Below are positions 1-8,903 of a stretch of 64,000 nucleotides of DNA, one piece after another. The notes under the pieces were generated by a model. That model had not been told where the DNA came from, did no database searches, and saw only the letters and a program-made list of their open reading frames with translations. The stretch is from CAVWSM01 sp963799425 (GTDB lineage: Bacteria > Actinomycetota > Actinomycetes > Jiangellales > Jiangellaceae): contig CAWCXA010000018.1 in NCBI GenBank assembly GCA_963799425.1, positions 3,297-67,296 of the forward strand, in the 5' to 3' direction. The translations under genes were made by a program, and so were the position numbers. The stretch's first letter is position 1, and each line of letters begins with the position of its first letter.

Positions 1-1007
1 CCGACCGCGTGGCCCTCGACGCGGCCGAAACCGACGACGATGTTGGGCGCGAACAGCGCGTGCACCTCGAGGAACTCGTCGTCGTCGAGGATGTGGGTGA
101 TGACCTCGTGGATGTCGTACGGCTGGTTGGCCGAGTCGGGCACCACGACGTTGAGCTCGCGGTCGTGGTCGCTGACCTCGAGGTCGGCGTCGTCGGGGAA
201 GGCCGGCGGCTCCTCGAGGTTGTTGCCGGGGAGGTAGGACAGCAGGGCGCGCACGTAGTCGATCGCGTCCTGCTCGTCATGCCCGAGGTAGTGCGCGACG
301 CCGCTCTTGGTGTTGTGGGCGCGACCGCCGCCGAGGTCCTCGAACCCGACATCCTCACCGGTGACCGTCTTGATGACGTCGGGGCCGGTGATGAACATGT
401 GCGAGGTCTGGTCGACCATCACGACGAAGTCGGTGAGCGCGGGGGAGTAGACCGCGCCGCCCGCGGACGGGCCCATGACCAGCGAGATCTGCGGGATGAC
501 GCCGGAGGCGTGCGTGTTGCGCTTGAAGATCTCGGCGTAGAGGCCGAGCGCGACCACACCCTCCTGGATGCGCGCGCCGCCGGAGTCGTTGATGCCGATG
601 ATCGGGCAGCCGGTCTTGAGCGCCAGGTCCATGACCTTGACGATCTTCTCGCCGAACACCTCGCCGAGGCTGCCGCCGAACACCGTGAAGTCCTGCGCGA
701 ACACGCACACCTGGCGGCCGTCGACCGTGCCGAACCCGGTCACCACGCCGTCGCCGTACGGCCGGTTCTTCTCCTGCCCGAAGGCGGTCGACCGGTGCCG
801 GGCCAGCTCGTCGAGCTCCTCGAACGACCCCTCGTCGAGCAGCATCTCGATGCGCTCGCGCGCGGTCTTCTTGCCCTTGGCGTGCTGCTTCTCCACCGCG
901 CGCGCCGAGCCGGCGTGCACCGCCTCGTCGACGCGACGGCGCAGGTCGGCGATCTTCCCGGCGGTCGTGTGGATGTCGATCGACGGGTCAGGAGGGGTCG
1001 AACTCAT
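1..1007 (-). CDS. pccB: Acyl-CoA carboxylase beta (carboxyltransferase) subunit, 3' end outside window
   Basis: Carboxyltransferase chain of a biotin-dependent acyl-CoA carboxylase of the propionyl/acetyl-CoA type; it moves the carboxyl group from carboxybiotin to the acyl-CoA in the cytoplasm. The ATG at 1005-1007 opens 335 codons that run off the left edge; family members have roughly 510-540 residues, so about a third is missing. Visible family segments are KTARERIEMLLDEGSF, GGSLGEVFGEKIVKVMDLAL, the oxyanion-type stretch NDSGGARIQEGV and MGPSAGGAVYSPALTDF. It diverges from ppc. The biotin ligase at 3773 would serve its alpha-chain partner, which is not in the window. Substrate (propionyl versus acetyl) cannot be fixed from sequence alone. 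Confidence 0.93.
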   Translation of the reverse strand, partial: MSSTPPDPSIDIHTTAGKIADLRRRVDEAVHAGSARAVEKQHAKGKKTARERIEMLLDEGSFEELDELARHRSTAFGQEKNRPYGDGVVTGFGTVDGRQVCVFAQDFTVFGGSLGEVFGEKIVKVMDLALKTGCPIIGINDSGGARIQEGVVALGLYAEIFKRNTHASGVIPQISLVMGPSAGGAVYSPALTDFVVMVDQTSHMFITGPDVIKTVTGEDVGFEDLGGGRAHNTKSGVAHYLGHDEQDAIDYVRALLSYLPGNNLEEPPAFPDDADLEVSDHDRELNVVVPDSANQPYDIHEVITHILDDDEFLEVHALFAPNIVVGFGRVEGHAV

Positions 1008-1112
1008 GGGCCGCAGCGTAGCCCGCGGCCGTCGACCTACTCAGGGGTAACTGTGGGACCGCATGACGAGACGGCTCGGGGATTGTGCGGACCCACAAGT
1101 ACGCTCCGGCGC

Positions 1113-3773
1113 ATGGGTCAAGCCGATCGAGGAGCGGCCCCCCGGGCCCGGGCCCGCGTCGAGATGCCGGACGCGCTGCGCCGCGATGTACGGATGCTGG
1201 GTGGGCTGCTCGGCGAGGTGCTCCGCGAGTACGGCGGGCAGGAGCTGCTCGATGACGTCGAGCGCCTGCGCGGACTGACGATCACCGCACACGACCTCGA
1301 CCCGGCGGTCGCAGACGTGGCGGCCAAGGAGGCCACGGCGCTGGCGGCGAGCTTCGACCTGCCGCGAGCGGAGGATGTCGCCCGCGCGTTCACGGTCTAC
1401 TTCCACCTGGTCAACCTGGCCGAGCAGCAGCACCGTATCCGCACGCTTCGCGAGCGCGACCGCGCCGGTGCGCCGCTCACCGACGCGCTGGCCGGCGCAG
1501 TCCAGCAGGTCGCGGCCGAGGACGGCGAGGAGCAGGCGGCGGCACTGCTGCGCGGGCTCGAGATTCGCCCCGTGCTCACGGCGCACCCGACCGAGGCTCG
1601 CCGCCGGGCGATCGTCACCACGCTCAACCGGGTGGCCCAGCTGCTCGATGAGGCAGACGACCCCCGGCTCGGGGCGAGCGAGCGTACGGAGACCCGTCGC
1701 CGGCTGCTCGAGGCGATCGACATCCTCTGGCGTACGTCGGCATTGCGCGAGCAGCGGCCGGGTCCGCTCGACGAGGTGCGCACGGCGATGGCGGTCTTCG
1801 ACGAGGTGCTGTTCCGCGTCGCGCCGCAGGTCTACCGGCACGTCGACGCGGTGCTCGCGGGCGAGCGCAGCGGCGCGGAGCCGTCGGCGGTGCCGGCGTT
1901 CATCCGGTTCGGCTCGTGGATCGGCGGCGACCGTGACGGCAACCCGTACGTCACCGCCGCCGTCACGCGGGAGGCGCTGGCGATCCAGTCCGAGCACGTA
2001 CTGATCGGCCTGGAGAACGCGAGCGCGCGCATCGGTCGTTCGCTGACCGCGTCGGCGGCCACGACTCCCGCGTCGGCGGGTGTGCACCAGCTCATCGACG
2101 ACGTGACCGAGGTCAAGCCGGAGCTCGCGGACGCGCTCACCACGCGGTCGCCGGGGGAGCCGCACCGGATCGCGCTGCTGCTCGTCGCCGAGCGGGTTGC
2201 GGCGACGCGGCGTCGCGACGCCGACCTCGCCTACGCGTCCGTCCGCGACTTCCTCGGCGACCTGCGGACCGTGCAGGATTCGCTGGCCGCCGCGGGTGCC
2301 GTGCGGCAGGCGTACGGCGAACTGCAGCACCTGATCTGGCAAGCAGAGACGTTCGGGTTCCACCTTGCCGAGCTCGAGGTGCGCCAGCACAGCAAGGTCC
2401 ACGCCGCGGCGTTGGCTGAGTTGCGGGTCGGCGGTGAACGCTCCGCGCAGACCGACGAGGTGCTCGCCACGATCCGCGTGATGGCGCAGCTGCAGCAGCG
2501 CTTCGGCGCGGACGCGTGCCGCCGCTACGTCGTGTCGTTCACGCAGTCGGCCGATGACTTGGCGGCGGTGTACGAGCTGGCGGCGTACGCACTCGGTGAC
2601 CGGCCGGTCGAGCTCGACGTCGTACCTCTCTTCGAGACGCGCGCGGACCTCGACAACTGCATCGACGTGCTCGACGACGCCATGCAGCAGCCGGCGATCC
2701 AGGCGCGGCTGGCGGCGACCGGTCGCCGGTTCGAGGTCATGCTCGGCTACTCCGACTCGGCCAAGGATGTCGGGCCGGTGTCGGCGACGCTTGCGCTGTA
2801 CGACGCGCAGGGCCGGCTCGCCGACTGGGCGGCGCGACACGACATCACGCTCACGATGTTCCACGGACGTGGCGGCGCGCTCGGCCGCGGCGGCGGGCCG
2901 GCCAACCGGGCGGTGCTCGCGCAGGCGCCAGGCTCGGTGTCCGGGCGGTTCAAGGTGACCGAGCAGGGCGAGGTCATCTTCGCGCGCTACGGCGACCCGA
3001 CGATCGCGCACCGGCACATCGAGCAGGTCGCGGCCGCGGTCCTGCTCGCCTCGACGCCCGCGGTGGAGCGGCGGGCGCACGAGGCCGCGGAGCGGTTCGC
3101 CGACGTGGCATCGTCGCTGGATGCGGCGGCCCGCGAGTCGTACCACCGGCTCGTCCGCACCGAGGGCTTCGCCGAGTGGTTCGCGACGGTGACGCCGCTC
3201 GAGGAGCTCGGCGCGCTGCCGATCGGCTCGCGGCCGGCCCGCCGCGGCCTGTCGCTGTCGTCGCTGGAGGATCTGCGGGCGATCCCGTGGGTGTTCGCGT
3301 GGGCGCAGACGAGGGCCAACGTGCCGGGTTGGTACGGCCTCGGCTCCGGCCTCGCCGCGGTCGGCGATGTGGGTGTGCTGCAGACCGCGTACGCCGAATG
3401 GCCGCTCTTCACCGTTCTCATGGAGAACGCCGAGATGTCGCTCGCCAAGACTGATCGGCGGATCCTGTCCGGCTACCTCGACCTCGGCGGTCGTGACGAC
3501 CTCGCTGCGCAGGTCATGGACGAGCACGCGCGCACCGTCGAGTGGGTGCTGCAGGTGACCGGGCACACGAGGCTGCTGGAGGACAGGCACGTGCTGGGGT
3601 GGGCGGTCGCGCTGCGCAACCCGTACGTCGACGCGCTCTCCCACCTGCAGCTGCGCGCGCTGCGGGCGCTGCGTGGCGGCGAGGGGCTCACTGACGGCGA
3701 TGTCGACGCGCTGCGGCGGCTACTGCTGATCACGGTCAACGGCGTCGCCGCGGGGCTGCAGAACACGGGCTGA
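1113..3773 (+). CDS. ppc: Phosphoenolpyruvate carboxylase
   Basis: Makes oxaloacetate from phosphoenolpyruvate and bicarbonate, an anaplerotic step. The 886 residues match the usual length of about 880-970. Catalytic landmarks occur in order: VLTAHPTEARRR (about residue 155), SWIGGDRDGNPYVT (about 270), LGYSDSAKDVG (about 545), the glycine-rich loop FHGRGGALGRGGGP (about 587), and the C-terminal LQNTG typical of the family. I chose ATG 1113; ATG 1164 is in frame and also possible. The open frame continues upstream to position 9, but that part is antisense to pccB and is not coding. The TGA overlaps the birA ATG by one base, which suggests translational coupling. Confidence 0.96.
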   Translation: MGQADRGAAPRARARVEMPDALRRDVRMLGGLLGEVLREYGGQELLDDVERLRGLTITAHDLDPAVADVAAKEATALAASFDLPRAEDVARAFTVYFHLVNLAEQQHRIRTLRERDRAGAPLTDALAGAVQQVAAEDGEEQAAALLRGLEIRPVLTAHPTEARRRAIVTTLNRVAQLLDEADDPRLGASERTETRRRLLEAIDILWRTSALREQRPGPLDEVRTAMAVFDEVLFRVAPQVYRHVDAVLAGERSGAEPSAVPAFIRFGSWIGGDRDGNPYVTAAVTREALAIQSEHVLIGLENASARIGRSLTASAATTPASAGVHQLIDDVTEVKPELADALTTRSPGEPHRIALLLVAERVAATRRRDADLAYASVRDFLGDLRTVQDSLAAAGAVRQAYGELQHLIWQAETFGFHLAELEVRQHSKVHAAALAELRVGGERSAQTDEVLATIRVMAQLQQRFGADACRRYVVSFTQSADDLAAVYELAAYALGDRPVELDVVPLFETRADLDNCIDVLDDAMQQPAIQARLAATGRRFEVMLGYSDSAKDVGPVSATLALYDAQGRLADWAARHDITLTMFHGRGGALGRGGGPANRAVLAQAPGSVSGRFKVTEQGEVIFARYGDPTIAHRHIEQVAAAVLLASTPAVERRAHEAAERFADVASSLDAAARESYHRLVRTEGFAEWFATVTPLEELGALPIGSRPARRGLSLSSLEDLRAIPWVFAWAQTRANVPGWYGLGSGLAAVGDVGVLQTAYAEWPLFTVLMENAEMSLAKTDRRILSGYLDLGGRDDLAAQVMDEHARTVEWVLQVTGHTRLLEDRHVLGWAVALRNPYVDALSHLQLRALRALRGGEGLTDGDVDALRRLLLITVNGVAAGLQNTG

Positions 3774-4531
3774 TGATCCACTCGTTCTGGGGTCCCGTGC
3801 GGTTCGTACGCCAGACCGGCTCGACCAACGCCGACGTCGCTGCGGCGGCGCGGGACGGTGCGCCCGAGGGCCTTGTCATCCACGCGGGCGAGCAGACCAG
3901 CGGGCGCGGGCGGCTGGCGCGGGAGTGGAGCTCGCCGCCGGGCTCGAGCCTGTCGATGTCGGTGCTGCTGCGCCCTGTTGACGTTGCGGTCTCCCGCTGG
4001 ACGTGGCTGCCGCTGCTCGTCGGCGTCGCCGTGGCCGATGCGGTGCGTTCCGTGTCCGGCGTCTCGGTCGGGCTGAAGTGGCCCAACGACGTGCTCGTGG
4101 ACGACCGCAAGCTGGCCGGCATCCTCGTCGAACGGGTCGAGACCGAGGGCGGGCCCGCGGTCGTGGCCGGCATCGGGCTCAACGTCTCCGTGCCCGCGGC
4201 GGACCTGCCACCGGGCGCCGTGTCGCTGGACACCCGCTCGTCGGCGCGGCTGACCCGCGAGGACGTCCTGGCTGCGGTGCTGCACGAGCTCGCCGCGGGC
4301 TACCTGCGCTGGCGCGAGGCCGAGGGTTCGGCGGCGGCCTGGCTCGCGGCTGCGTACACCGAACGGTGCGTGACCCTCGGCCAGGACGTACACGTCTCGC
4401 TGCCAGGCGCCCGTACGGTCGTCGGACGCGCGGTGGCGATCGACGAGGAAGGTCGGCTCGTGGTCGACGGCCCCGAGGGTCGTACGGCGGTCGGCGCGGG
4501 CGATGTCGTCCACGTGCGGCCGGCGGGCTGA
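3773..4531 (+). CDS. birA: Biotin--[acetyl-CoA-carboxylase] ligase
   Basis: Activates biotin as biotinyl-AMP and attaches it to the carrier lysine of biotin carboxylases. The 252-residue protein is a monofunctional (group I) ligase: it starts directly at the catalytic domain and has no N-terminal DNA-binding domain. Diagnostic pieces are RQTGSTN near the start, the biotinyl-AMP loop SGRGRLAREW (about residue 42), and KWPNDVLVDDRKLAGILVE (about residue 102), followed by a small C-terminal domain. It begins inside the ppc stop codon and lies close to the divergent carboxylase gene pccB, which gives it an obvious client complex. Confidence 0.94.
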   Translation: MIHSFWGPVRFVRQTGSTNADVAAAARDGAPEGLVIHAGEQTSGRGRLAREWSSPPGSSLSMSVLLRPVDVAVSRWTWLPLLVGVAVADAVRSVSGVSVGLKWPNDVLVDDRKLAGILVERVETEGGPAVVAGIGLNVSVPAADLPPGAVSLDTRSSARLTREDVLAAVLHELAAGYLRWREAEGSAAAWLAAAYTERCVTLGQDVHVSLPGARTVVGRAVAIDEEGRLVVDGPEGRTAVGAGDVVHVRPAG

Positions 4532-4597
4532 CGGCTAGCACGCGAAACATGCGGCGCCAGACCCCGCAGAACCGGCCGAACGTGGCACGATGCGCAC

Positions 4598-5122
4598 ATG
4601 GTTGTCGCGTTCCCGCAGAAGCTCCTGGGTGACGGGGAAGAGGTCATCCTGCACGAGCGCACCCACTGGAAGTCCCTGGTCCTCCCGGCCGTGATCCTCA
4701 TCGTGACCTGCGCCGCTGCGGGGTTTCTGCTGGCGGTCGGCACCGACTGGTCAACGTGGCCGGTGATCATCGTCGCGCTGCTCGTGATCCTCATCTTTTC
4801 GGTGTGGCCGTTCCTCAACTGGCTTTCGTCGACTGACACCTTGACCAACCGGCGGCTGATCACTCGGCAGGGCGTGTTCACCCGAACGGGTCGCGACATC
4901 CCGCTCAAGAAGGTCAATGACGTGTCGTACGAACGCGGCCCCATCGACCGCCTGCTCGGTTGCGGCACGCTGGTCGTGGAGTCGGCCGGCGAGCGGGGGC
5001 ACAACGTCATCCGCGACGTGCCGAAGGTCGAGTTCTTCCACCTCAAGCTGCAAGAGCTGCTGCTCGACGTCGACATCCCCGATGAGACCGACCAGCGCCG
5101 GAGCAACGACCAGGCACCGTGA
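4598..5122 (+). CDS. PH-domain (bPH2/YdbT-like) membrane protein
   Basis: A 174-residue membrane protein. A short N-terminal segment (LLGDGEEVILHERTHWK) precedes two closely spaced hydrophobic helices at about residues 28-70, followed by a bacterial PH domain with the typical run STDTLTNRRLITRQGVFTR and DIPLKKVNDVSYERG. Such proteins have two membrane helices and a cytoplasmic beta-rich domain; their biochemical role is not settled. The gene lies 66 bases after birA, and its stop overlaps the cyclase GTG by four bases (GTGA), so the two are probably cotranscribed. Confidence 0.88.
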   Translation: MVVAFPQKLLGDGEEVILHERTHWKSLVLPAVILIVTCAAAGFLLAVGTDWSTWPVIIVALLVILIFSVWPFLNWLSSTDTLTNRRLITRQGVFTRTGRDIPLKKVNDVSYERGPIDRLLGCGTLVVESAGERGHNVIRDVPKVEFFHLKLQELLLDVDIPDETDQRRSNDQAP

Positions 5123-6129
5123 CCGACGCCTCCGACGACGCGCAGCGCCTTGAGCGCTTGTTGCTTGGCGCTCAGCCGCAGTACACGCGCGAGGAGGTGG
5201 CTGAGGCAACGGGCGTTCCGCTTGAGACGGCCCGGAAGTTCTGGCGCGCGCTCGGCTTTGCCGACGTGGGCGAGGAGGCGGCCTTTACCGACAACGACAT
5301 CGCGGCACTTCGGGCCGTTGGGGCGTTGATGCGTACGGGCTCACTGACCGAGGAGGCGGCACTCCGGCTGACGCGAGGCTTCGGTCGTGCGGCATCGCGG
5401 CTCGCAGACCGGGGAGTCGACGAGGTCACCGACCTCATCGAGGAGTTCGAGGCGGTTGACGGGGCGGGGTACGGGAGTCAGCTGCGGACCGCGTACGCGT
5501 TCGCGACGGATCTGCTGCCCGTGTTCGAGGACGTACTCGTTCTGGCCTGGCGCCGCCACCTTGCCCGCGCGGTGCAACGAGTCGTGGCCACGCCGGTGTC
5601 TGCCGAAGGCGAGCCTGCGACGGCTGTGGGGTTCGCCGACCTTGTGTCGTTCACGCGGGTGGCGCGCGGGCTCGACGAAGATGAGCTGGGCGCGCTGGTC
5701 GAGCGGTTCGAGGCGGAAGCAGCCGACCTGGTGGCGTGGCATGACGCTCGGCTGGTCAAGACGCTGGGGGATGAGGTGCTCTTCACGTCGCCCTCGCCGG
5801 TTGTCGCAACCGACATCGGGCTCGGGCTGGTCCAGGCGCTCGGCGGTGACCCGGACATGCCGGACCTGCGTGTCGGGATCGCGACCGGACCAGTGATGCA
5901 GCGGATCGGCGACGTGTTCGGCTCCACGGTCAACCTCGCGAGCCGGCTCACGGCGCTCGCGGACCGCAACCAGGTGCTGGTCGACAAGGCGACGGCGGAG
6001 GCGCTTGCGCAGCGCGGCGGGTACGAGTTGCGTGCGCTGGCGCCGCAGCCCGTACGGAGTTTCGGCGATGTGGTCGGAGTTGTGGTCGAAGCGGCCAGCG
6101 GAGCTGCCCGACTAGGCTCGGGTGTGTGA
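5119..6129 (+). CDS. Class III adenylate/guanylate cyclase with N-terminal regulatory domain
   Basis: Predicted to make cAMP (or cGMP). Residues 1-160 form a helical N-terminal region beginning YTREEVAEATGVPLETARKF, like the regulatory part of mycobacterial Rv1264/Rv2212-type cyclases. Residues 170-325 form the catalytic domain with the first metal-binding aspartate in GFADLVSFTRVARGL, KTLGDEVLFTS carrying the substrate-selecting lysine and second aspartate, and DVFGSTVNLASRLTALAD carrying the transition-state Asn/Arg. No membrane segment is seen, so the enzyme should be soluble. GTG start at 5119 overlaps the upstream stop; its own TGA overlaps the next GTG in the same way. Confidence 0.88.
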   Translation: MTDASDDAQRLERLLLGAQPQYTREEVAEATGVPLETARKFWRALGFADVGEEAAFTDNDIAALRAVGALMRTGSLTEEAALRLTRGFGRAASRLADRGVDEVTDLIEEFEAVDGAGYGSQLRTAYAFATDLLPVFEDVLVLAWRRHLARAVQRVVATPVSAEGEPATAVGFADLVSFTRVARGLDEDELGALVERFEAEAADLVAWHDARLVKTLGDEVLFTSPSPVVATDIGLGLVQALGGDPDMPDLRVGIATGPVMQRIGDVFGSTVNLASRLTALADRNQVLVDKATAEALAQRGGYELRALAPQPVRSFGDVVGVVVEAASGAARLGSGV

Positions 6130-6914
6130 GTGCGCAGCACATTGCGGTGAAGCGACCGGCCGAGGCAGTGGCCGAGATCGTGCTCGACAGGCCGACTGCG
6201 CTGAACGCGATCGACACTTCGCTGGCCGAACAGCTGGCTGATGCGGCGGAGAAGATCGCTGGCGACGAGAGCGTGCGCGCCGTACTCCTGTCGTCGTCGT
6301 CGGAGCGGGCGTTTTGCGTGGGCGCCGACCTGAAGGAGCGGGCGCGGTTCGGCGACGCGGAGATGCTTGCGCAGCGTCCGGTGCTGGCGTCGGCGTTCCG
6401 CTCGATCCTCGACCTGCCGGTACCGGCGGTGGCGGCGGTGGGTGGGTACGCGCTCGGAGGCGGGTTCGAGCTTGCGCTGTCGTGCGACCTGATCGTGGCG
6501 GACGACACGGCGATCTTCGGGTTGCCCGAGGTGCGGCTGGGGCTGATCCCCGGTGGCGGGGGTACGCAGCTGCTGGTGCGGCGGATCGGGTGGTCGCGCG
6601 CGGCGGACGTACTGTTCACCGGCCGGCACATCGAGGCGGTAGAGGCGCAGCGGCTGGGGTTCGTGGACCGGCGGGTGCCGTACGGCGCGGTGGGCGAGGA
6701 GGCGCTGCGGCTGGCGACGGAGATCTCGCACGCGGCGCCGACGGCGCTGCGCAACGCGAAGCGGGCGATGCGGCAGGGGTTCGGGCGGATTCTTTCCGAG
6801 GGCCTTGAGGTTGAAGATGCCGCATGGCGCGACTCGGCGGTGTCGGCGGATAGGCGCGAGGGCGTTGCGGCGTTCAATGAGAAGCGGTCGCCTGAGTGGC
6901 CGGGGATAGGGTGA
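6126..6914 (+). CDS. Enoyl-CoA hydratase/isomerase family protein (crotonase)
   Basis: Crotonase-fold enzyme acting on acyl-CoA thioesters. The 262-residue length is normal. The oxyanion-hole segments are FCVGADLKERARF and GYALGGGFELALSCD, and the two glutamates used by true hydratases are present (GGFELALSCD and PEVRLGLIPGGGGTQ). The next gene resembles HMG-CoA lyase, so a 3-methylglutaconyl-CoA hydratase in leucine breakdown is a reasonable inference; a general fatty-acid role cannot be excluded. GTG start overlaps the cyclase stop (GTGA). Confidence 0.92.
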   Translation: MSAQHIAVKRPAEAVAEIVLDRPTALNAIDTSLAEQLADAAEKIAGDESVRAVLLSSSSERAFCVGADLKERARFGDAEMLAQRPVLASAFRSILDLPVPAVAAVGGYALGGGFELALSCDLIVADDTAIFGLPEVRLGLIPGGGGTQLLVRRIGWSRAADVLFTGRHIEAVEAQRLGFVDRRVPYGAVGEEALRLATEISHAAPTALRNAKRAMRQGFGRILSEGLEVEDAAWRDSAVSADRREGVAAFNEKRSPEWPGIG

Positions 6915-6920
6915 TGAACG

Positions 6921-7856
6921 TTGACTGACTTGCCGAGCCGGATCTCGCTGCGCGAGGTCGGGCCGCGCGACGGCCTGCAGAACGAGCCGCCGGTGCCGAC
7001 GGCCGGCAAGATCGAGCTGCTGGATGCGTTGTCCCGTACGGGCGTTGGGCGCATCGAGGCGGTGTCGTACGTACACCCGAAGGCGATCCCGCAGATGGGC
7101 GACGCGAGCGAGGTGTGGGCGGCGGCGAAGCGGGCCTCGGATGTGCGCTATTCGGCGCTGGTGCCCAACTTGCGCGGTGCGGAGCGGGCGTTGGCCGACG
7201 GGTTCACCGAGATCGAGCTGGTGGTGTCGGCGTCGGACTCGCACAGCCGCGCGAACGTGAACAGGTCGACCGAGGAGTCGCTGGAGGACATCGGTCGCGT
7301 GGTGTCGCTGGCGCATTCGGCCGGAGCGACCGCGCAGGTGATCGTGGCGACGGCGTGGGGCTGCCCCTATGAGGGGGACGTTCCGGTGTCGCGGGTGCTG
7401 TGGGTGGTGGATCGGGCCGTGGCCGAGGGAGCCGACTCGATCGCCTTTGGTGACACGACCGGGATGGCGACCCCGCCGCGGGTGACGGGGCTGGTCGACG
7501 CGACGCGGTCGCAGCACCCGGATCTGCCGATGGGCCTGCACTTCCACAACACGCGCGGAACGGGGCTGGCCAACGTGCTGGCCGCGCTGCAGCTGGGCGT
7601 GGACGACTTTGACGCGAGTGTCGGGGGGCTTGGGGGTTGCCCGTACGCCCCGGGTGCCTCGGGCAACATCGCCACCGAGGAGCTCGTCCACATGGTCGAG
7701 GACATGGGGATTGCGACCGGGGTGGATCTCGAGGCTTTGTTGGAGGCGGCGGCTCTGGCGGAGCGGCTGGTTGATCATCAGCTGCCGTCGCAGGTGCTGC
7801 GGGCTGGGCCGCGTACGCGTCTGACGCCGCTGGGTGGCGCGCCGGCGGCGTACTGA
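6921..7856 (+). CDS. Hydroxymethylglutaryl-CoA lyase
   Basis: Cleaves HMG-CoA to acetyl-CoA and acetoacetate at the end of leucine degradation. The 311-residue protein has the HMGL/DRE-TIM signature SLREVGPRDGLQNE, the metal-site histidines in GLHFHNTRGTGLAN, and the catalytic cysteine loop GGLGGCPYAPGASGN. The start must be TTG 6921 (or a later codon), because an in-frame stop lies directly upstream; TTG six bases after the previous stop fits an operon with the crotonase. This is an unusual start codon but the N-terminus matches the family. Confidence 0.93.
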   Translation: MTDLPSRISLREVGPRDGLQNEPPVPTAGKIELLDALSRTGVGRIEAVSYVHPKAIPQMGDASEVWAAAKRASDVRYSALVPNLRGAERALADGFTEIELVVSASDSHSRANVNRSTEESLEDIGRVVSLAHSAGATAQVIVATAWGCPYEGDVPVSRVLWVVDRAVAEGADSIAFGDTTGMATPPRVTGLVDATRSQHPDLPMGLHFHNTRGTGLANVLAALQLGVDDFDASVGGLGGCPYAPGASGNIATEELVHMVEDMGIATGVDLEALLEAAALAERLVDHQLPSQVLRAGPRTRLTPLGGAPAAY

Positions 7857-8171
7857 TCGCTGGCGGCGGGGCCGCGGCGCCGGGTCGATCACGTTCACGT
7901 GATCGCCCTGGTCTGAGCAAGGCCTGCATGCCGCGCACGGTCCTGCTACGCCTTGCTAGGACGACGCCGGGCGGGATTCGGGTTCCGGGTGTCGGCGGTG
8001 CCCAGCCCGTAGGGTCTGCTGGCCTCCTCCCAAGCAGACCACGAATCGGGTCCGCGGCTGGGTCCGTTGCGCTGGAGCGGACCTGTTGATCATGAGCGTG
8101 CGTCGCTCGGGCGCTCTCGAGGCTGTGGACAGATTTCGGGAATCGGGCGGAACTCCGCTTATCCTCTCCGG
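7857..8171. other. Intergenic region
   Basis: About 315 bases between the lyase stop and the lipoprotein start. It holds the short inverted repeat listed separately. I see no RNA gene and no convincing small gene. The promoter of the lipoprotein gene probably lies in the second half, but no clear -10/-35 pair stands out. Confidence 0.5.
7887..7904. repeat. Perfect inverted repeat, 7-bp arms
   Basis: GATCACG, a four-base TTCA spacer, then CGTGATC: a perfect hairpin or operator-like palindrome 31 bases after the lyase stop codon. There is no T tract, so it could be a weak terminator or a dimeric-regulator site. The arms are short enough that chance is possible. Confidence 0.35.
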
Positions 8172-8903
8172 ATGCACGTCCGCAATAGCCTCCTCGTCGG
8201 TGTGACGGCCGCCACTCTGCTGGTGACCGCCTGCTCCTCCGGCGACGACGATCCGACCACCCTGCCGGCAGTCTCGCCGTCGGAGACCTCGGCGACGCCG
8301 ACTGCCATCCCGGTCCCCGAGGCAGCCCAGGCGCACACCGAAGAGGGTGCGGTCGCGTTCGTCGAGCACTACTACGACGCTGCTGAACAGGGCTATCGCG
8401 GCAACGATGTTGAGGCCGGAGTGGCGGCCCTGCGCGACGGCAGTGAACCTACGATGCGCGGCATGCAGCGGCTGGATCGCCTCGTCGAGAGCACCTGGCT
8501 TGCCGGCGGGACGGTTCGAGGGCGCCGACGGCACAACGCGTCGATCTGGTTGCTGGCGCCTGGAACGTTCGACGCGGACATGGCGTTCTCGTCTGTCGCA
8601 GTGCCGATGCCGCGCCGGAACGACCGTATCGCGCCGACGGGTCGGTCTACGCCGAGCCTGCGCGTCAACAAGCCAGCGACGCTCAGGTTCGACGTGAGCT
8701 GGGCGGATCGGGCTGGCTGTGATGAAGGTCATCCGGTGAGCATGATCGTACGCCTCGGCGCGGTTCCGCAGGCGGCGCATGCGTACTGCTGTCGCGGCGC
8801 TTGCACGCGTGATGCCACGCATGTCGCCGAAGCGACGGCAGTCGTCCTCCGCGGAGCCCTGCATCGGCTTCGATGCCCGGTGACCGACGCTCGAGAACGG
8901 TGA
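8172..8903 (+). CDS. DUF6318-like lipoprotein; 3' part probably out of frame
   Basis: Secreted lipoprotein of unknown function. ATG 8172 gives a short charged N-region, a hydrophobic core and a lipobox (LLVTACSS) with the lipidated cysteine at about residue 19, then a Thr/Ser/Pro linker. Residues 55-180 resemble the DUF6318 family (GAVAFVEHYYDAAEQGY, then LAGGTVRGRRR). Similarity fades at about base 8710. Another frame reads WLVMKVIR and stops at 8737-8739, so the natural end is probably there and two bases (likely Gs) are missing at about 8709-8720. The remaining residues up to 8903 look like random translation. The next gene encodes a PKD-domain protein, a common partner. Confidence 0.6.
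   Translation: MHVRNSLLVGVTAATLLVTACSSGDDDPTTLPAVSPSETSATPTAIPVPEAAQAHTEEGAVAFVEHYYDAAEQGYRGNDVEAGVAALRDGSEPTMRGMQRLDRLVESTWLAGGTVRGRRRHNASIWLLAPGTFDADMAFSSVAVPMPRRNDRIAPTGRSTPSLRVNKPATLRFDVSWADRAGCDEGHPVSMIVRLGAVPQAAHAYCCRGACTRDATHVAEATAVVLRGALHRLRCPVTDARER

Noticed and set aside
9..1112. In-frame extension of ppc to the left edge
   Set aside because: It would be antisense to pccB and has low-complexity Val/Asp/Arg composition; the normal Ppc start lies at 1113.
1041..3644. Very long antisense open frame inside ppc (about 867 codons)
   Set aside because: It mirrors a GC-rich coding gene, is Arg/His/Glu-rich, has no domain, and lies fully within a textbook PEP carboxylase.
5478..7898. Long minus-strand open frame across the cyclase, crotonase and lyase genes
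   Set aside because: No family pattern; composition is Arg/His/Pro-rich, as expected from the antisense of GC-rich genes.
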